From positions 44,664 to 108,663 of the forward strand of contig CANDBT010000011.1 of the NCBI GenBank assembly GCA_947383005.1: 64,000 nucleotides of DNA, written 5' to 3'. This document shows positions 17,648 to 26,109 of this stretch, one piece after another (positions within the stretch are counted from its first letter, which is position 1; every line of letters starts with the position of its first letter). The notes under the pieces are model-generated. The model saw nothing but the letters and a program-made list of their open reading frames with translations, had not been told where the DNA came from and ran no database searches. The DNA comes from an uncultured bacterium. Lineage in GTDB: Bacteria > Bacillota > Clostridia > Lachnospirales > Lachnospiraceae. The position numbers and the translations under genes were made by a program.

Positions 17648-17702
17648 TCACCTACTCGGCGCGCGGCCCGAATGCCGCTTTAGCGGCATATTTCTCAGTT
17701 CG
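17648..17702. repeat. Palindromic repeat module (inverted copy of 44076-44132)
   Basis: Read on the minus strand this is CCCGAAC...ATATGCCGCTAAAGCGGC...CGGGCCGCGCG and then CGAGTAGG, which matches the module after carB at 44076-44132 closely in both order and sequence. The core GCCGCTTTAGCGGC is a 14-bp palindrome nested in CCCGA/TCGGG-type arms. It sits in the intergenic DNA after the acyltransferase, in front of a run of dead genes. Confidence 0.75.
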
Positions 17703-17737
17703 GGTTATGCCCTCCTGTGGATTGGCTGAATTCAGCC

Positions 17738-17956
17738 TTATCTTGTATGGCTGGCATTAAGTAGTTGTATAAGTCCATCCTGGAGAACCTGGGAGCAGTT
17801 TACTCCGCGCTTTTTCGCAAGGGTGGCCATCCATGCAGGAAGTGAGACATTTTTACGAACAACCCTGGTGTCGGTTGCCGCCCGGTATGCGAATGTATCA
17901 ATGCGGATGATGGAGCAGGTGGCATTTTCCGGAATATCCAGTTTTCCACCTCTAAG
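17738..17956 (-). pseudogene. HicB-family antitoxin C-terminal fragment
   Basis: On the minus strand an open stretch ending at a TAA (17738-17740) encodes LDIPENATCSIIRIDTFAYR, then VVRKNVSLPAWMATLAKKRG and VNCSQVLQDGLIQLLN. That is the C-terminal ribbon-helix-helix-like part of HicB antitoxins: the RKNVSLPAWM...NCSQVLQ signature is clear. The N-terminal HicB fold and any HicA toxin partner are absent, and the frame is closed upstream by a TGA, so this is a remnant. Confidence 0.75.
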
Positions 17957-18300
17957 TCAAATACATCAAAATCCAAAAAACTCTCATCTCATCCAGCAAA
18001 AAATCATAAACACTCATAACCAACACCCCGTCGTCATTGTAATACGGTGTTGGTGCGTCTTTCGTGATGATAATCTTCTTGAAGAAATCGCCGGTCAGCA
18101 TCAGGGAGCGCTGCTTCTGTTCCATTTTTGTCCGATCCGGGATTGCATAGGCTGACTGGATATAATAACGTTTAGAACTTTTATTACAAACAAAATCAAT
18201 TTCCAACTGTTTGCGGATTCCGTGACCTTTCTCGTTGGTTTTATTCAGAGTAACAACTCCCACATTCACGTTGAAGCCCCGTATCTTCAACTCATGTTTC
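17952..18300 (-). pseudogene. DUF4143-type ATPase C-terminal fragment, copy 1
   Basis: The minus strand encodes ELKIRGFNVNVGVVTLNKTN, then RKQLEIDFVCNKSSKRYYIQ, KMEQKQRSLMLTGDFFKKI and APTPYYNDDGVLVMSVYDFL. This is the C-terminal nuclease-like region of the AAA plus DUF4143 ATPases that are common mobile-gene cargo in Lachnospiraceae. Everything upstream of the ELKIRG motif has been replaced by the HsdR remnant in another frame. A second copy of the same C-terminal piece lies at 20280-20475, on the far side of hsdR. Confidence 0.75.
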
Positions 18301-19770
18301 CTGTTTATCTGTCCAATGATCCAATTCCGAAATCTTTGCTTTGATTTTCTGAAGCAATGTAGCTGCAACCTCTTTCAATTCAGAATAATGATTTACAAAA
18401 TCACGAGCAATCGATTTTAATCTCGGCTCTGCTGTCAGCAGATGTATCTCTTTCGCAAATTCCGCTTCCAGTTTATCCTGCTGATCTACATCAAGACCAG
18501 CATTCTCAATGGCATCCAGAATCTGTTCTGTAATTTTCGGGTTATGTAAGTCCGCAATCTTTTCACCGCGATTTTCATAATACAGCGGAACCGTAGCGCC
18601 ATCTTCTACCGCTCTTTTGAAATCATAAACAGATACATAGCCGCCAAATGTACGAGCGGTAATATTGTCACTGGACAGAAGCGGCGTTCCGGTAAATCCG
18701 ATACGTGCTGCAGTAGGTAGTAATTTCATCATATGATCTGCAAAAATGCCATACTGGCTGCGGTGAGCTTCGTCAGACATTATGATGATATCATGGTCCG
18801 GATAGATCGGATCTGCACTTGGTTTGTTAAACTTCTGAATAAGCGTAAAGATAAAACCTGGATTGCCTTTCAGTTTCTGCACAAGGTCATCCCCGCTTGT
18901 GGCAATAAACTTTGCCGCTTTTGTCTTACCAAGCAAGCCACAGTTTTCAAACGTATCACTAATCTGGGAGTTCAATTCTTCACGGTCAGTAAGAATCACA
19001 AACGTTGGAGAACCTTCAAATTTTCTGCGCACTTTCTGCGCAAGGAATACCATAGAATAACTCTTGCCTAAGCCTTGTGTATGCCAAAATACACCCAGTT
19101 TCCCATCGTTCAGTTTCCTTGCGGCATAGGTTTTCATTGCTTCATTTACACCGAGATACTGGTGGTTACGGGCAAGAATTTTAGCTGTATGTCCGCCGGA
19201 ATGGTCATATAAAATAAAGTTTTCAAACAAATCAAGGAAGTTCTCTTTCCTGCAAATACCACGAAGCATTGTTTCAAGAGCTACACTCCCTTGTTCCTCT
19301 TCTGCAAGACGTTTCCACTCATGGAAAAACTCATATTTACTGCCAAGAGTGCCAATCTTTGCTTCCGTACCGTTAGACAACATAAGAAACGCATTATAAT
19401 AGAACAGGTGTGGGATGGTATCTTGATAATCTGAATAGTTATCATCATATGTGTTCTGCACATCAACCGTATCCTTTTTCAGTTCCACAAAAAGCAATGG
19501 AATACCATTCACAAAACCCACAATATCTGTTCTGCGGCGATATAAAGCACCGTGAATTTTCAATTCTTTCACAGCAAGGAAATAGTTGTTATCCGGATTT
19601 TGGAAGTCAATTACAGCCGCTTTCTTTGCCAAAAGTGCCATCTTTTCCTAAAACTTCTGTATTGTAAGCAAACCGGACATTCCAGCCTAGTTCGTCACGG
19701 AGCAGATTACCGGCACTTTCTTGAACGAGTATATTTTCGGAATAATCGTAGCTTATACCATTTCTCCTCT
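18292..19770 (-). pseudogene. hsdR: Type I restriction endonuclease subunit R (HsdR), multiply deleted
   Basis: Three pieces of HsdR survive in order on the minus strand. The N-terminus (about 19627-19770) reads YSENILVQESAGNLLRDELG and AYNTEVLGKDGTFGKES. The frame then changes by deletion into KKAAVIDFQNPDNNYF and the nuclease core IVGFVNGIPLLFVELKK (D...ExK), followed by the first helicase half with GLGKSYSMVFLAQKV (Walker A), IIIMSDEAHRSQYG (DEAH) and RIGFTGTPL. After RDFVNHYS the second RecA domain is deleted and the sequence jumps in frame to the C-terminal helical region (VAATLLQKIKAKISELDHWT), then stops. No HsdM or HsdS is present. It is a dead restriction gene. Confidence 0.88.
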
Positions 19771-19777
19771 TTGGTTC

Positions 19778-19997
19778 CTACAATTTTTTTAATTTCACAT
19801 TAGAAAAATTAAATTGCTTTTCTAAATAATTGATTATCTTGTCAGATAAATTATGTAAAGCTGGCAAATAATCATGGGCTTTTAGCCCAAAAATTCGTTG
19901 CCTGAATAATCGGATTTTTATCAGTGTCAAATTCACATATAGGATATGTATTCCTCAATACCACGTCTTTTACCTCCTGATTTGTCAATGGATCCAT
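19778..19997 (-). pseudogene. Small frameshifted protein, unrecognised
   Basis: A minus-strand ATG at 19997 opens MDPLTNQEVKDVVLRNTYPI, CEFDTDKNPIIQATNFW and soon stops. The neighbouring frame continues IFGLKAHDYLPALHNLSDKI and INYLEKQFNFSNVKLKKL to a TAG at 19778. Both halves look like genuine protein, and one frameshift near 19885 would join them. A nucleoside-phosphorylase-like N-terminus is possible but not secure. It lies directly upstream of the broken hsdR. Confidence 0.5.
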
Positions 19998-20054
19998 TAT
20001 ACTGCAATCACTTTCCAGAGGAAATAGACTTTACAAAAAATCCATTTAGTTCCC

Positions 20055-20276
20055 CTACAAAAGAATATGCGGCAGCAATTTTTTGAAAGCGCCACACCCA
20101 TTATAAACGGTCAGTTTACAGTCGTCCATCCGTCCCCTTTCCCGTTGCCTTCCGACATACGATTTCAAATAAAGCAGGTTCCGGGCTTTCAGTCCCTCAG
20201 TCACTCCCTCGGCGGCTTTTATCTGCTCGATGATTAAGTCCAGCCGTTCCTCTGCCTGTTCGTTCAGGTTGGCCCC
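20055..20276 (-). pseudogene. TnpV-like transposon protein fragment
   Basis: The minus strand encodes LNEQAEERLDLIIEQIKAAE and GVTEGLKARNLLYLKSYVGR. The pattern ERxDxIIxQxxxAEGVTExLKA matches the C-terminal half of TnpV proteins found on Lachnospiraceae mobile elements. It is joined out of frame to the second DUF4143 fragment, without its own N-terminus. The assignment rests on this one motif. Confidence 0.45.
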
Positions 20277-20279
20277 TAT

Positions 20280-20475
20280 CGTCATTGTAATATGGCGCAG
20301 GTGCGTCTTTCGCGATAATGATCTTCTTGAAGAAATCGCCGGTCAGCATCAAAGAACGTTGCTCCTGTTCCATCTTGGCATGATCTGGAATTTCATAGGC
20401 ACACTGGATATAATAACGCCTGGAATTTTTATTGCAAACGAAATCAATTTCCAATTTTTTGCGGATTCCGTTTAT
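20280..20475 (-). pseudogene. DUF4143-type ATPase C-terminal fragment, copy 2
   Basis: The minus strand encodes GIRKKLEIDFVCNKNSRRYY, AYEIPDHAKMEQEQRSLM and LTGDFFKKIIIAKDAPAPYY, close to but not identical with the copy at 17952-18300. It is truncated on both sides. Together with copy 1 it brackets the HsdR remnant in the same orientation, which would fit recombination between related ATPase genes. Confidence 0.7.
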
Positions 20476-20612
20476 CAAATGCTCCCGTGAAGTCACACAA
20501 AAAAATGGTTTTTATGTCATTTATCTTCTCAAAAATATCAGCATTTTAACCAAAGAGAAAAGATACTACCCCTATACACTTATTGTCTGATCCGTCTGCG
20601 CCTTGGTACAAT

Positions 20613-20800
20613 TTAGAAAGAATCACTGGTCACAACCTCCAGACTATTCAGATCAGAAAAAATGGACTCTTTTCCCACTCGGGTTATTCCTGTTAAAATA
20701 GCCCTTTCCAAACAGGGGTTTGTTTTAAAAGCAGCATGGAAAAGCCCGCGGATGAATCCTGTTAATTCCTGCTTTCTTGCCCGCACATGCCGGACAAGAG
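20613..20800 (-). pseudogene. AAA-ATPase-like (PF09820-type) fragment
   Basis: The minus strand encodes ELTGFIRGLFHAAFKTNPCL, ERAILTGITRVGKESIFSDL and NSLEVVTSDSF before a TAA at 20613. The LERAILTGITRVxKESIFSDLN pattern is a hallmark of the predicted AAA-ATPase family with a C-terminal nuclease domain, expanded in gut Clostridia. No Walker A and no C-terminal part are present. It adds to the run of mobile-gene debris between 15 and 21 kb. Confidence 0.7.
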
Positions 20801-20927
20801 GTGTAAGCTTGGCGTTTCCAATTCATGTCAAATTCTCTGCCGTCTGAATGGTTCTTTGATTACATGTTTTTGATTCTGGCTCCTGATATTTATGTCCATT
20901 ATACAAGGAATAGACGGGGGTTGCAAG

Positions 20928-21119
20928 GTACTGTTCACGGCCCGGTTGTTCACTACGCTGAACAGTTGTTGCTGTTCACACCATGACTAATCACTACGCT
21001 GATTAGTCATGAGCCAATACAGTTAAGGGGCCAAAGCATATGCCCCGGTCTACACTCCGTTTTGGCCGGTTCAGAATAAGCGCCACTGGCGCTTAGAACC
21101 CGAAGGTGATTCAAAAAGG
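20928..21119. repeat. Palindromic element of the GTTACTGTTCACA family, degenerate copy
   Basis: Read left to right it matches the reverse complement of the element at 31501-31693: a CTGTTCACACC end, the hairpin CCATGACTAATCA / TGATTAGTCATG, GCATATGCCCC, a CCGGTCTACAC...CCGTT stretch, the hairpin around GCGCCACTGGCGC with GGTTC / GAACC arms, and then CCCGAAGG. The far terminal repeat is lost. An extra TGTTCA / TGAACA hairpin precedes it. From 20801 to 20927 I see no gene. The element ends about 130 bp before the carboxypeptidase gene. Confidence 0.8.
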
Positions 21120-21246
21120 TTTCGGCGTGCAAATGTAAGAAATATGTTATTCTTTTTACAGGGAAAATATGTTATACTTTTGTCTGATACAAAATCAGCT
21201 AACCGATTTTCCTGAAAAACAGAATGATTGATTAGGAGAAGTATTG

Positions 21247-23064
21247 ATGAAAACATGGATGAAAAGAAAGAATAATAAAAGGATACTGGGTTTGGCTTTA
21301 GGGTTTGGCCTGGCTTTTACCCAGATTGCTTATGGGGAGATTGATGTCCCGCCGCATCCGTCTGAAGCGGCAAATCCTGTCAGTACAGCGCCTTCCGGTG
21401 TTTCTCCAGATACTGCCGCTCCGACAGCTACAACTCCTGTGGGCTATCCGGATACGGCCACTCCGACAGCTCCTGTGAATGCTCCTGATGCTGCCGGGGT
21501 GGAAGAACCGACAAACCAGCCAAGTACGGCTGACCCAGCGAATGCAGCGAATCCTGTTCCTGATGTGCCGGATACAGATGGTTCATCGTCTGCTTTGCAG
21601 GAACCGCAGGTGGCGGCGCAGGGCGCTGTGGTAGTGGATGCTGCGGGGAGGGTTTTGTATGGCAAAAACCAGGATCAGCAGTTCTATCCGGCCAGCATCA
21701 CGAAAGTGATGACAGCGCTTTTGGTGTTGGAAAGGTGTAATTTAAATGATGTGGTGACTTTTTCGGCATCAGCAACGACAAATCTCGAATCAGGCGCGGT
21801 CACTTTGGATATCGTGGAAGGGGACCAGCTCACGGTGGAACAGTGTTTGTATGGCTTGATGATAAAATCGGCTAATGAGATTGGCAACGGCCTGGCGGAG
21901 CATGTAGCGGGGAGTGTCAGCGCTTTTGCGGATTTGATGAATGCCAGGGCGGCGCAGTTGGGGTGTAAGAATACGCATTTTGTCAATCCTCATGGATTGA
22001 ATAATGCGGAACATAAGACTACCCCTTATGATATGGCTTTGATTATGCAGGCGGCTTTACAGAATGAGGTTTTCCGACGGATTGATTCTACGGTTACGTA
22101 TGAGTTTCCGGCTACGAAGAATGCCGGGGCGCGTACGATTACCATGGGCCATAAAATGCTGAATCCTTCGGATTCCCGCTATTATGAGGGGATTATCGGG
22201 GGGAAGACAGGCTATACGAGCCTGGCTGGGAATACGCTGGTAACTGGTGTGGAACGGGACGGAGTGCGTTTGGTAGCGGTTGTGATGAAAGCGCAGGGAA
22301 GCCATTATACAGATACGAAAGCAATGCTGGATTATGCTTTTGCCAATTACGGAAGGCTGACCGGCAAAGCGGATTCACGGCAGCCGGAGGGTTCACCGGC
22401 AAGTCCGGAAAAGCAGACACCAGTTGGCCCTGGCGTATCAAATCCGACAGGCGGACAAAATCCGGCCGGTCCTGGCACGCCGAATCCTTCAGGTGGGCAA
22501 AATCCGGCCGGTTCCGGCACGCCGAATCATTCAGGCGGGCAAAATCCGGCCGGTTCCGGTACGCCGAATCCTTCGGGCGGGCAAAATCCGGCTGGTTCTG
22601 GTACGCCGAATCCTTCGGGCGGGCAAAATCCGGCCGGTTCCGATACGCCGAATCCGACGGGCGGGCAAAATCCGGCCGGTCCTGGCATGCCTGTTCCCTC
22701 CGAAGCAAACTCACCGGATACGGGTACAGCAAATCCCAATGGAACTGCGGCCGGAAGCTGGAAAAGGGATGGCATCGGCTGGTATTATGTAAAAGCTGAC
22801 GGAAGCCGGGCGGTAAATGAATGGCAGTCGGTTGACGGATTGGATTATTGGTTTGACAGCCGCGGTTATATGGCGGAGGGCTGGCAGGAATTGTCCGCCG
22901 GTCATTGGTATTTCTTTATGCCTTCAGTGGGGTGTGTGCTTAAGGGACAATGGGTGCAGGATGGCGGTATTTGGTATTATCTGGGAAATGACGGTGTGAT
23001 GCTGACCAACACAACGACTCCTGACGGATATCGGGTGGACGGCAAAGGGGCCTGGATTAAATAA
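21247..23064 (+). CDS. D-alanyl-D-alanine carboxypeptidase with Gly/Pro repeat linker and cell-wall-binding repeats
   Basis: A 605-residue secreted class A penicillin-binding protein. A signal peptide covers about residues 1-30 (Lys/Arg-rich, then LGLALGFGLAFTQIAYG). A Pro/Ala/Thr linker leads to the peptidase domain at about 125-375. Its three active-site motifs are visible: SITK in FYPASITKVMTALLVLE, SANEIGN, and KTG in IGGKTGYTSLAGN. These enzymes trim the terminal D-Ala of peptidoglycan stem peptides. A tandem PNPSGGQNPAGSGT-type linker follows, then three aromatic choline-binding-like repeats (GWYYVKADGSRAVNEW, GHWYFF, GIWYYLGNDGVM) ending in TTTPDGYRV. ATG 21247 is chosen over TTG 21244 because AGGAG lies 8 nt before it. 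The gene at 61001 shares the same wall-binding ending. Confidence 0.93.
   Translation: MKTWMKRKNNKRILGLALGFGLAFTQIAYGEIDVPPHPSEAANPVSTAPSGVSPDTAAPTATTPVGYPDTATPTAPVNAPDAAGVEEPTNQPSTADPANAANPVPDVPDTDGSSSALQEPQVAAQGAVVVDAAGRVLYGKNQDQQFYPASITKVMTALLVLERCNLNDVVTFSASATTNLESGAVTLDIVEGDQLTVEQCLYGLMIKSANEIGNGLAEHVAGSVSAFADLMNARAAQLGCKNTHFVNPHGLNNAEHKTTPYDMALIMQAALQNEVFRRIDSTVTYEFPATKNAGARTITMGHKMLNPSDSRYYEGIIGGKTGYTSLAGNTLVTGVERDGVRLVAVVMKAQGSHYTDTKAMLDYAFANYGRLTGKADSRQPEGSPASPEKQTPVGPGVSNPTGGQNPAGPGTPNPSGGQNPAGSGTPNHSGGQNPAGSGTPNPSGGQNPAGSGTPNPSGGQNPAGSDTPNPTGGQNPAGPGMPVPSEANSPDTGTANPNGTAAGSWKRDGIGWYYVKADGSRAVNEWQSVDGLDYWFDSRGYMAEGWQELSAGHWYFFMPSVGCVLKGQWVQDGGIWYYLGNDGVMLTNTTTPDGYRVDGKGAWIK
22438..22695 (+). 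repeat. In-frame tandem repeat, about 39 bp per unit
   Basis: About six units encode NP(S/T)GGQNPAG(S/P)GTP within the carboxypeptidase. Units differ by few bases (NHSGG, NPTGG and GSDTP variants). The repeat length is a multiple of three, so slippage would change linker length without breaking the frame. It makes the other frames on both strands look open, which is an artefact. Confidence 0.9.
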
Positions 23065-23108
23065 GAGAAAACGATGGACAATTGCTATGGATTATGGAGG
23101 AAAGCGTT

Positions 23109-23705
23109 GTGGCAAAGAAAAATGCCCGCAATACCCGCAGCAAAATTGTCAATGCTGCATGGAAGCTGTTTTACGAGCAAGGATATGAGGATACGACAGT
23201 CGAGGAGATCATAGAAGTATCCCATACTTCCAAAGGTTCTTTTTATCATTATTTTGATGGAAAGGATGCGCTTCTGGGCACATTGAGCTCCCTGTTTGAT
23301 GAAAAGTACCAGGAGCTGGCTTTGTGTCTGAAACCGGAACAGACGGCAATGGAAAAATTGCTGTTTCTAAACAGTGAGCTGTTTGGGATGATTGAGGACA
23401 GGGTTTCTTTGGAATTGCTGGCCCGGCTTTTGTCTACTCAGTTGGTGACTAGCGGGGAAAAGCATTTGCTGGATCGGAACAGGACCTATTATAAATTGCT
23501 GCGGAAGATTATCGGAGAAGGTGTGGAGAAAGGAGAGTTGAATTCCTGTTTTGGGATTAGTGAGATGGTGAAAATTTATGCTCTCAGCGAACGGGCGCTG
23601 ATGTATGACTGGTGCTTGTGTGGCGGGGAGTATTCGCTGAAACAGTACAGCGCGTTGATGCTGCCGTCTTTTTTGGGCGTGTTTTGTGAGCGGCGGGAAC
23701 AGTAG
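23109..23705 (+). CDS. TetR/AcrR-family transcriptional regulator
   Basis: About 198 residues. The N-terminal helix-turn-helix is clear: RSKIVNAAWKLFYEQGYEDT, TVEEIIEVSHTSKGSFYHYF and DGKDALLGTL match the TetR DNA-binding domain. The C-terminal ligand-binding domain is helical and variable. A GTG start at 23109 is preferred because GGAGG lies 8 nt upstream; earlier in-frame starts lack a site. It lies between the carboxypeptidase and a sodium/solute symporter and has its own terminator. It may control either neighbour; no operator can be assigned with confidence. Confidence 0.9.
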   Translation: MAKKNARNTRSKIVNAAWKLFYEQGYEDTTVEEIIEVSHTSKGSFYHYFDGKDALLGTLSSLFDEKYQELALCLKPEQTAMEKLLFLNSELFGMIEDRVSLELLARLLSTQLVTSGEKHLLDRNRTYYKLLRKIIGEGVEKGELNSCFGISEMVKIYALSERALMYDWCLCGGEYSLKQYSALMLPSFLGVFCERREQ

Positions 23706-23743
23706 CAGTTTGAACAATGTACTTAATAAGATACAATTTCTCT

Positions 23744-23783
23744 AAAATCCGTACGGAAATATTTTGTTATCCGTACGGATTTT
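23744..23783. terminator. Rho-independent terminator after the TetR gene
   Basis: Perfect 14-bp arms AAAATCCGTACGGA (23744-23757) and TCCGTACGGATTTT (23770-23783) with a 12-nt loop. Flanking A and T runs would let it work in both directions. The arm core CCGTACGG is itself a palindrome. Confidence 0.85.
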
Positions 23784-23900
23784 AATTTGCGTTGATACAG
23801 AAAAAATGTCTTAATAAATAGGAATAAATTGATTTCTTGTAAGAGCCTGCAACAATATATTTTAAAATAGTACGGTATTTAGTCTATAATATAGTCTGTA

Positions 23901-23929
23901 TTGTGTTCTGTTTTTCGTTATGCTATAAT
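23901..23929 (+). promoter_or_regulatory. Likely sigma-A promoter for putP
   Basis: TTGTGT at 23901-23906 and TATAAT at 23924-23929 with a 17-bp spacer, ending 26 nt before the putP start codon. Confidence 0.65.
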
Positions 23930-23955
23930 ATTGCCATTATGCGTTCAGGAGGATA

Positions 23956-25494
23956 ATGATGAATACAGGACAGGCAGGAATTTTGGCGGCCATTGTGGCT
24001 TATTTGGTGTTGATGGTGTATATCGGTTATTACTATAGCAGGAAAGGTGACAGTTCCGCAGAAGGTTTTTATCTTGGCGGCAGGAAATTGGGGCCTTTAG
24101 TGGCCGCAATGAGTGCAGAGGCATCGGATATGAGCAGTTGGCTGTTGATGGGGCTTCCCGGGGTGGCTTATCTGTCGGGTGTTGCCGATGCGGGCTGGAC
24201 GGCTATCGGATTGGCAGCGGGAACGTATTTGAACTGGCTGGTGGTAGCGAAAAGATTGAGAAGATACTCCATAGCTTGTGATGCAATTACCATCCCGGAT
24301 TTCTTTTCCCGGCGTTATCGGGACAAGAAAAATATTCTGATGTGTATTGCCGCGATAATTATTTTAATCTTTTTTATTCCTTATACGGCTTCCGGTTTTA
24401 AAGCTGTAGGTACGTTGTTTTCCAGTTTGTTTGGCGTGGATTATCATATGGCGATGCTGCTGGGAGCTCTGGTTATCGTGGGATATACGGTTATGGGCGG
24501 ATTTATGGCGGTTTCGACAACAGATTTGCTGCAAAGCATAGTGATGACGATTGCTCTTGTTGTGATTGTCCTTTTTGGGGTAAGTGTGGCTGGCGGCTGG
24601 TCGGCTGTGGCGGATAATGCCAGTTCCCTGGCGGGATATTTAAGCTTATCGAATATTCATGACCGGGCTACCGGGACGGCGGCTCCTTATGGTGTGCTGA
24701 ATATGGTGTCCATGTGTGCGTGGGGGTTGGGATATTTTGGCATGCCGCATATTTTGCTGCGTTTTATGGCGATTCGCGATGAAAAAGAATTGAAGCTTTC
24801 ACGGCGTATTGCTTCCGTTTGGGTGACGATTTCCATGTTTGTGGCTATTTTAATCGGGATCATTGGCTATAGTGTTTCTGTTACCGGAAAAATCCCTATG
24901 TTTACATCCAGCGCCCAGTCGGAGACGGTAATTATTCAGTTGTCCGGACTTTTGGGGCAGTATGGTTTGCTGGCCTCGGTTATTGCAGGAGTGGTGTTGG
25001 CGGGAATTCTGGCTTGTACGATGTCTACGGCAGATTCTCAGCTTTTGACGGCGGCTTCCGGCGTGTCCCAGAACCTTTTGCAGGACTTCTTTAAAATTAA
25101 GCTCAGCGATAAAGCTTCGATGATGGCTGCCCGTCTGACCGTAGCGGGAGTGGCGGTGGTTAGCCTGGCGCTGGCCTGGAATCCGGACAGCTCGGTATTC
25201 AATATTGTATCTTTTGCCTGGGCAGGTTTCGGGGCTTCTTTCGGGCCGGTGATGCTGGCGGCTCTGTTTTGGAAGCGCAGTAATTTCAATGGCGCTTTAG
25301 CCGGTATGATTGCCGGAGGTGTTATGGTTTTTGTGTGGAAGTATCTGGTGCGTCCTTTGGGGGGAGCCTGGAATGTATATGAATTGCTTCCGGCATTTTT
25401 GGTGGCATGCGCGGCCATTGTAGTTGTATCGCTGGCTACGGCAGCGCCGTCGAAGGAGATTGTGAACGAGTTTGATTCTATCGGGAAAAATTAA
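23956..25494 (+). CDS. putP: Sodium/proline symporter-type transporter (SSS family)
   Basis: A 512-residue integral membrane protein with thirteen or so helices. YIGYYYSRKGDSSAEGFYLG and GRKLGPLVAAMSAEASDMSS are the SSS-family N-terminal signature; the DMSSWLLMGLPG stretch matches the PutP sodium and proline site. AGILACTMSTADSQLLTAAS near residue 350 is the conserved TM8 sodium-site region, again as in PutP. Length and motifs agree with sodium/proline symporters, though substrate swaps (pantothenate, other amino acids) occur in the family. It stands alone between a terminator and promoter upstream and a terminator downstream, so it is likely a single-gene transcript. The start is ATG 23956 with AGGAGG upstream. 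Confidence 0.92.
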   Translation: MMNTGQAGILAAIVAYLVLMVYIGYYYSRKGDSSAEGFYLGGRKLGPLVAAMSAEASDMSSWLLMGLPGVAYLSGVADAGWTAIGLAAGTYLNWLVVAKRLRRYSIACDAITIPDFFSRRYRDKKNILMCIAAIIILIFFIPYTASGFKAVGTLFSSLFGVDYHMAMLLGALVIVGYTVMGGFMAVSTTDLLQSIVMTIALVVIVLFGVSVAGGWSAVADNASSLAGYLSLSNIHDRATGTAAPYGVLNMVSMCAWGLGYFGMPHILLRFMAIRDEKELKLSRRIASVWVTISMFVAILIGIIGYSVSVTGKIPMFTSSAQSETVIIQLSGLLGQYGLLASVIAGVVLAGILACTMSTADSQLLTAASGVSQNLLQDFFKIKLSDKASMMAARLTVAGVAVVSLALAWNPDSSVFNIVSFAWAGFGASFGPVMLAALFWKRSNFNGALAGMIAGGVMVFVWKYLVRPLGGAWNVYELLPAFLVACAAIVVVSLATAAPSKEIVNEFDSIGKN

Positions 25495-25580
25495 AGGAAC
25501 CGTTTTAATTTTACATTGAAATTGAAAACAGAAACTGAAAATGGAAAACGGAAAAACCAAAAAGAAGCAGGTGAAGAGCG

Positions 25581-25611
25581 GGTAAGGTATTAATCCTTGC
25601 CTGCTTTTTAT
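25581..25611 (+). terminator. Rho-independent terminator after putP
   Basis: GGTAAGG (25581-25587) pairs with CCTTGCC (25595-25601) around a TATTAAT loop, followed by TGCTTTTTATTT. An outer AAGCAGG / CCTGCTT pairing is an alternative. Confidence 0.65.
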
Positions 25612-25691
25612 TTCCGCGAGCAATGAGCCTGGTACAGCGTGCATTAATTCTCGAATAATCTGTACTTGATTATATAGGTTATTTTTAGTAC

Positions 25692-25720
25692 TTGACATTG
25701 CATAGTAGTAGGTGTAATAT
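25692..25720 (+). promoter_or_regulatory. Strong sigma-A promoter for the PadR operon
   Basis: Consensus TTGACA at 25692-25697 and TAATAT at 25715-25720 with a 17-bp spacer, 69 nt before the padR ATG. PadR regulators often repress their own promoter, so an operator may overlap this site; no convincing palindrome was picked out. Confidence 0.8.
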
Positions 25721-25788
25721 AGTATTGGTCAATGCAGCATTGTGCCGACAGGGCTTATGTCCGGAGGCGTTTGAAAGGTGTGAAGATT

Positions 25789-26109
25789 ATGAATGCGCAG
25801 TTTAAGAAAGGAGTGCTGGAGCTGATTGTATTAGAATCTGTCCGCCAGCGGGATATGTACGGTTATGAACTGGTGGAGGAAGTATCCAAGGTGGTGGATG
25901 TGAACGAGGGTACCATTTATCCATTGCTGAAGCGCCTGACTAATGAGCATTATTTTGAAACCTATTTGCGGGAATCTACAGAGGGTCCGCCCCGAAAATA
26001 TTACCATCTGACAGCGGCGGGCGTACTTTACAGAGATTCTTTGGAAGAAGAATGGAATGAGTTGACGGAAAAAGTGGGAAGTTTCTTGAAGGAGAGCCAA
26101 CATGGATAA
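25789..26109 (+). CDS. PadR-family transcriptional regulator
   Basis: A 106-residue PadR-s1 type winged-helix regulator. MNAQFKKGVLELIVLESVRQ and DMYGYELVEEVSKVVDVNEG are the family start, TIYPLLKRLTNEHYFETYLR is the recognition helix and wing, and PPRKYYHLTAAG is the hallmark C-terminal block. ATG 25789 is chosen because AAAGGTG lies 8 nt upstream and homologues begin MNAQFKKG. It overlaps the next gene by 8 nt, and that gene overlaps the third in the same way, so the three form a tightly coupled operon. PadR plus DUF1700 pairs often respond to envelope stress or antimicrobial peptides; that role is inferred here. Confidence 0.94.
   Translation: MNAQFKKGVLELIVLESVRQRDMYGYELVEEVSKVVDVNEGTIYPLLKRLTNEHYFETYLRESTEGPPRKYYHLTAAGVLYRDSLEEEWNELTEKVGSFLKESQHG

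Noticed and set aside
17823-18155. Plus-strand frame of 110 codons
   Set aside because: The minus strand of the same DNA carries recognisable HicB and DUF4143 pieces; the plus frame has no family pattern.
22193-22732. Minus-strand repeat protein opposite the carboxypeptidase linker
   Set aside because: An artefact of the 39-bp in-frame tandem repeat; no start signal and no family resemblance.
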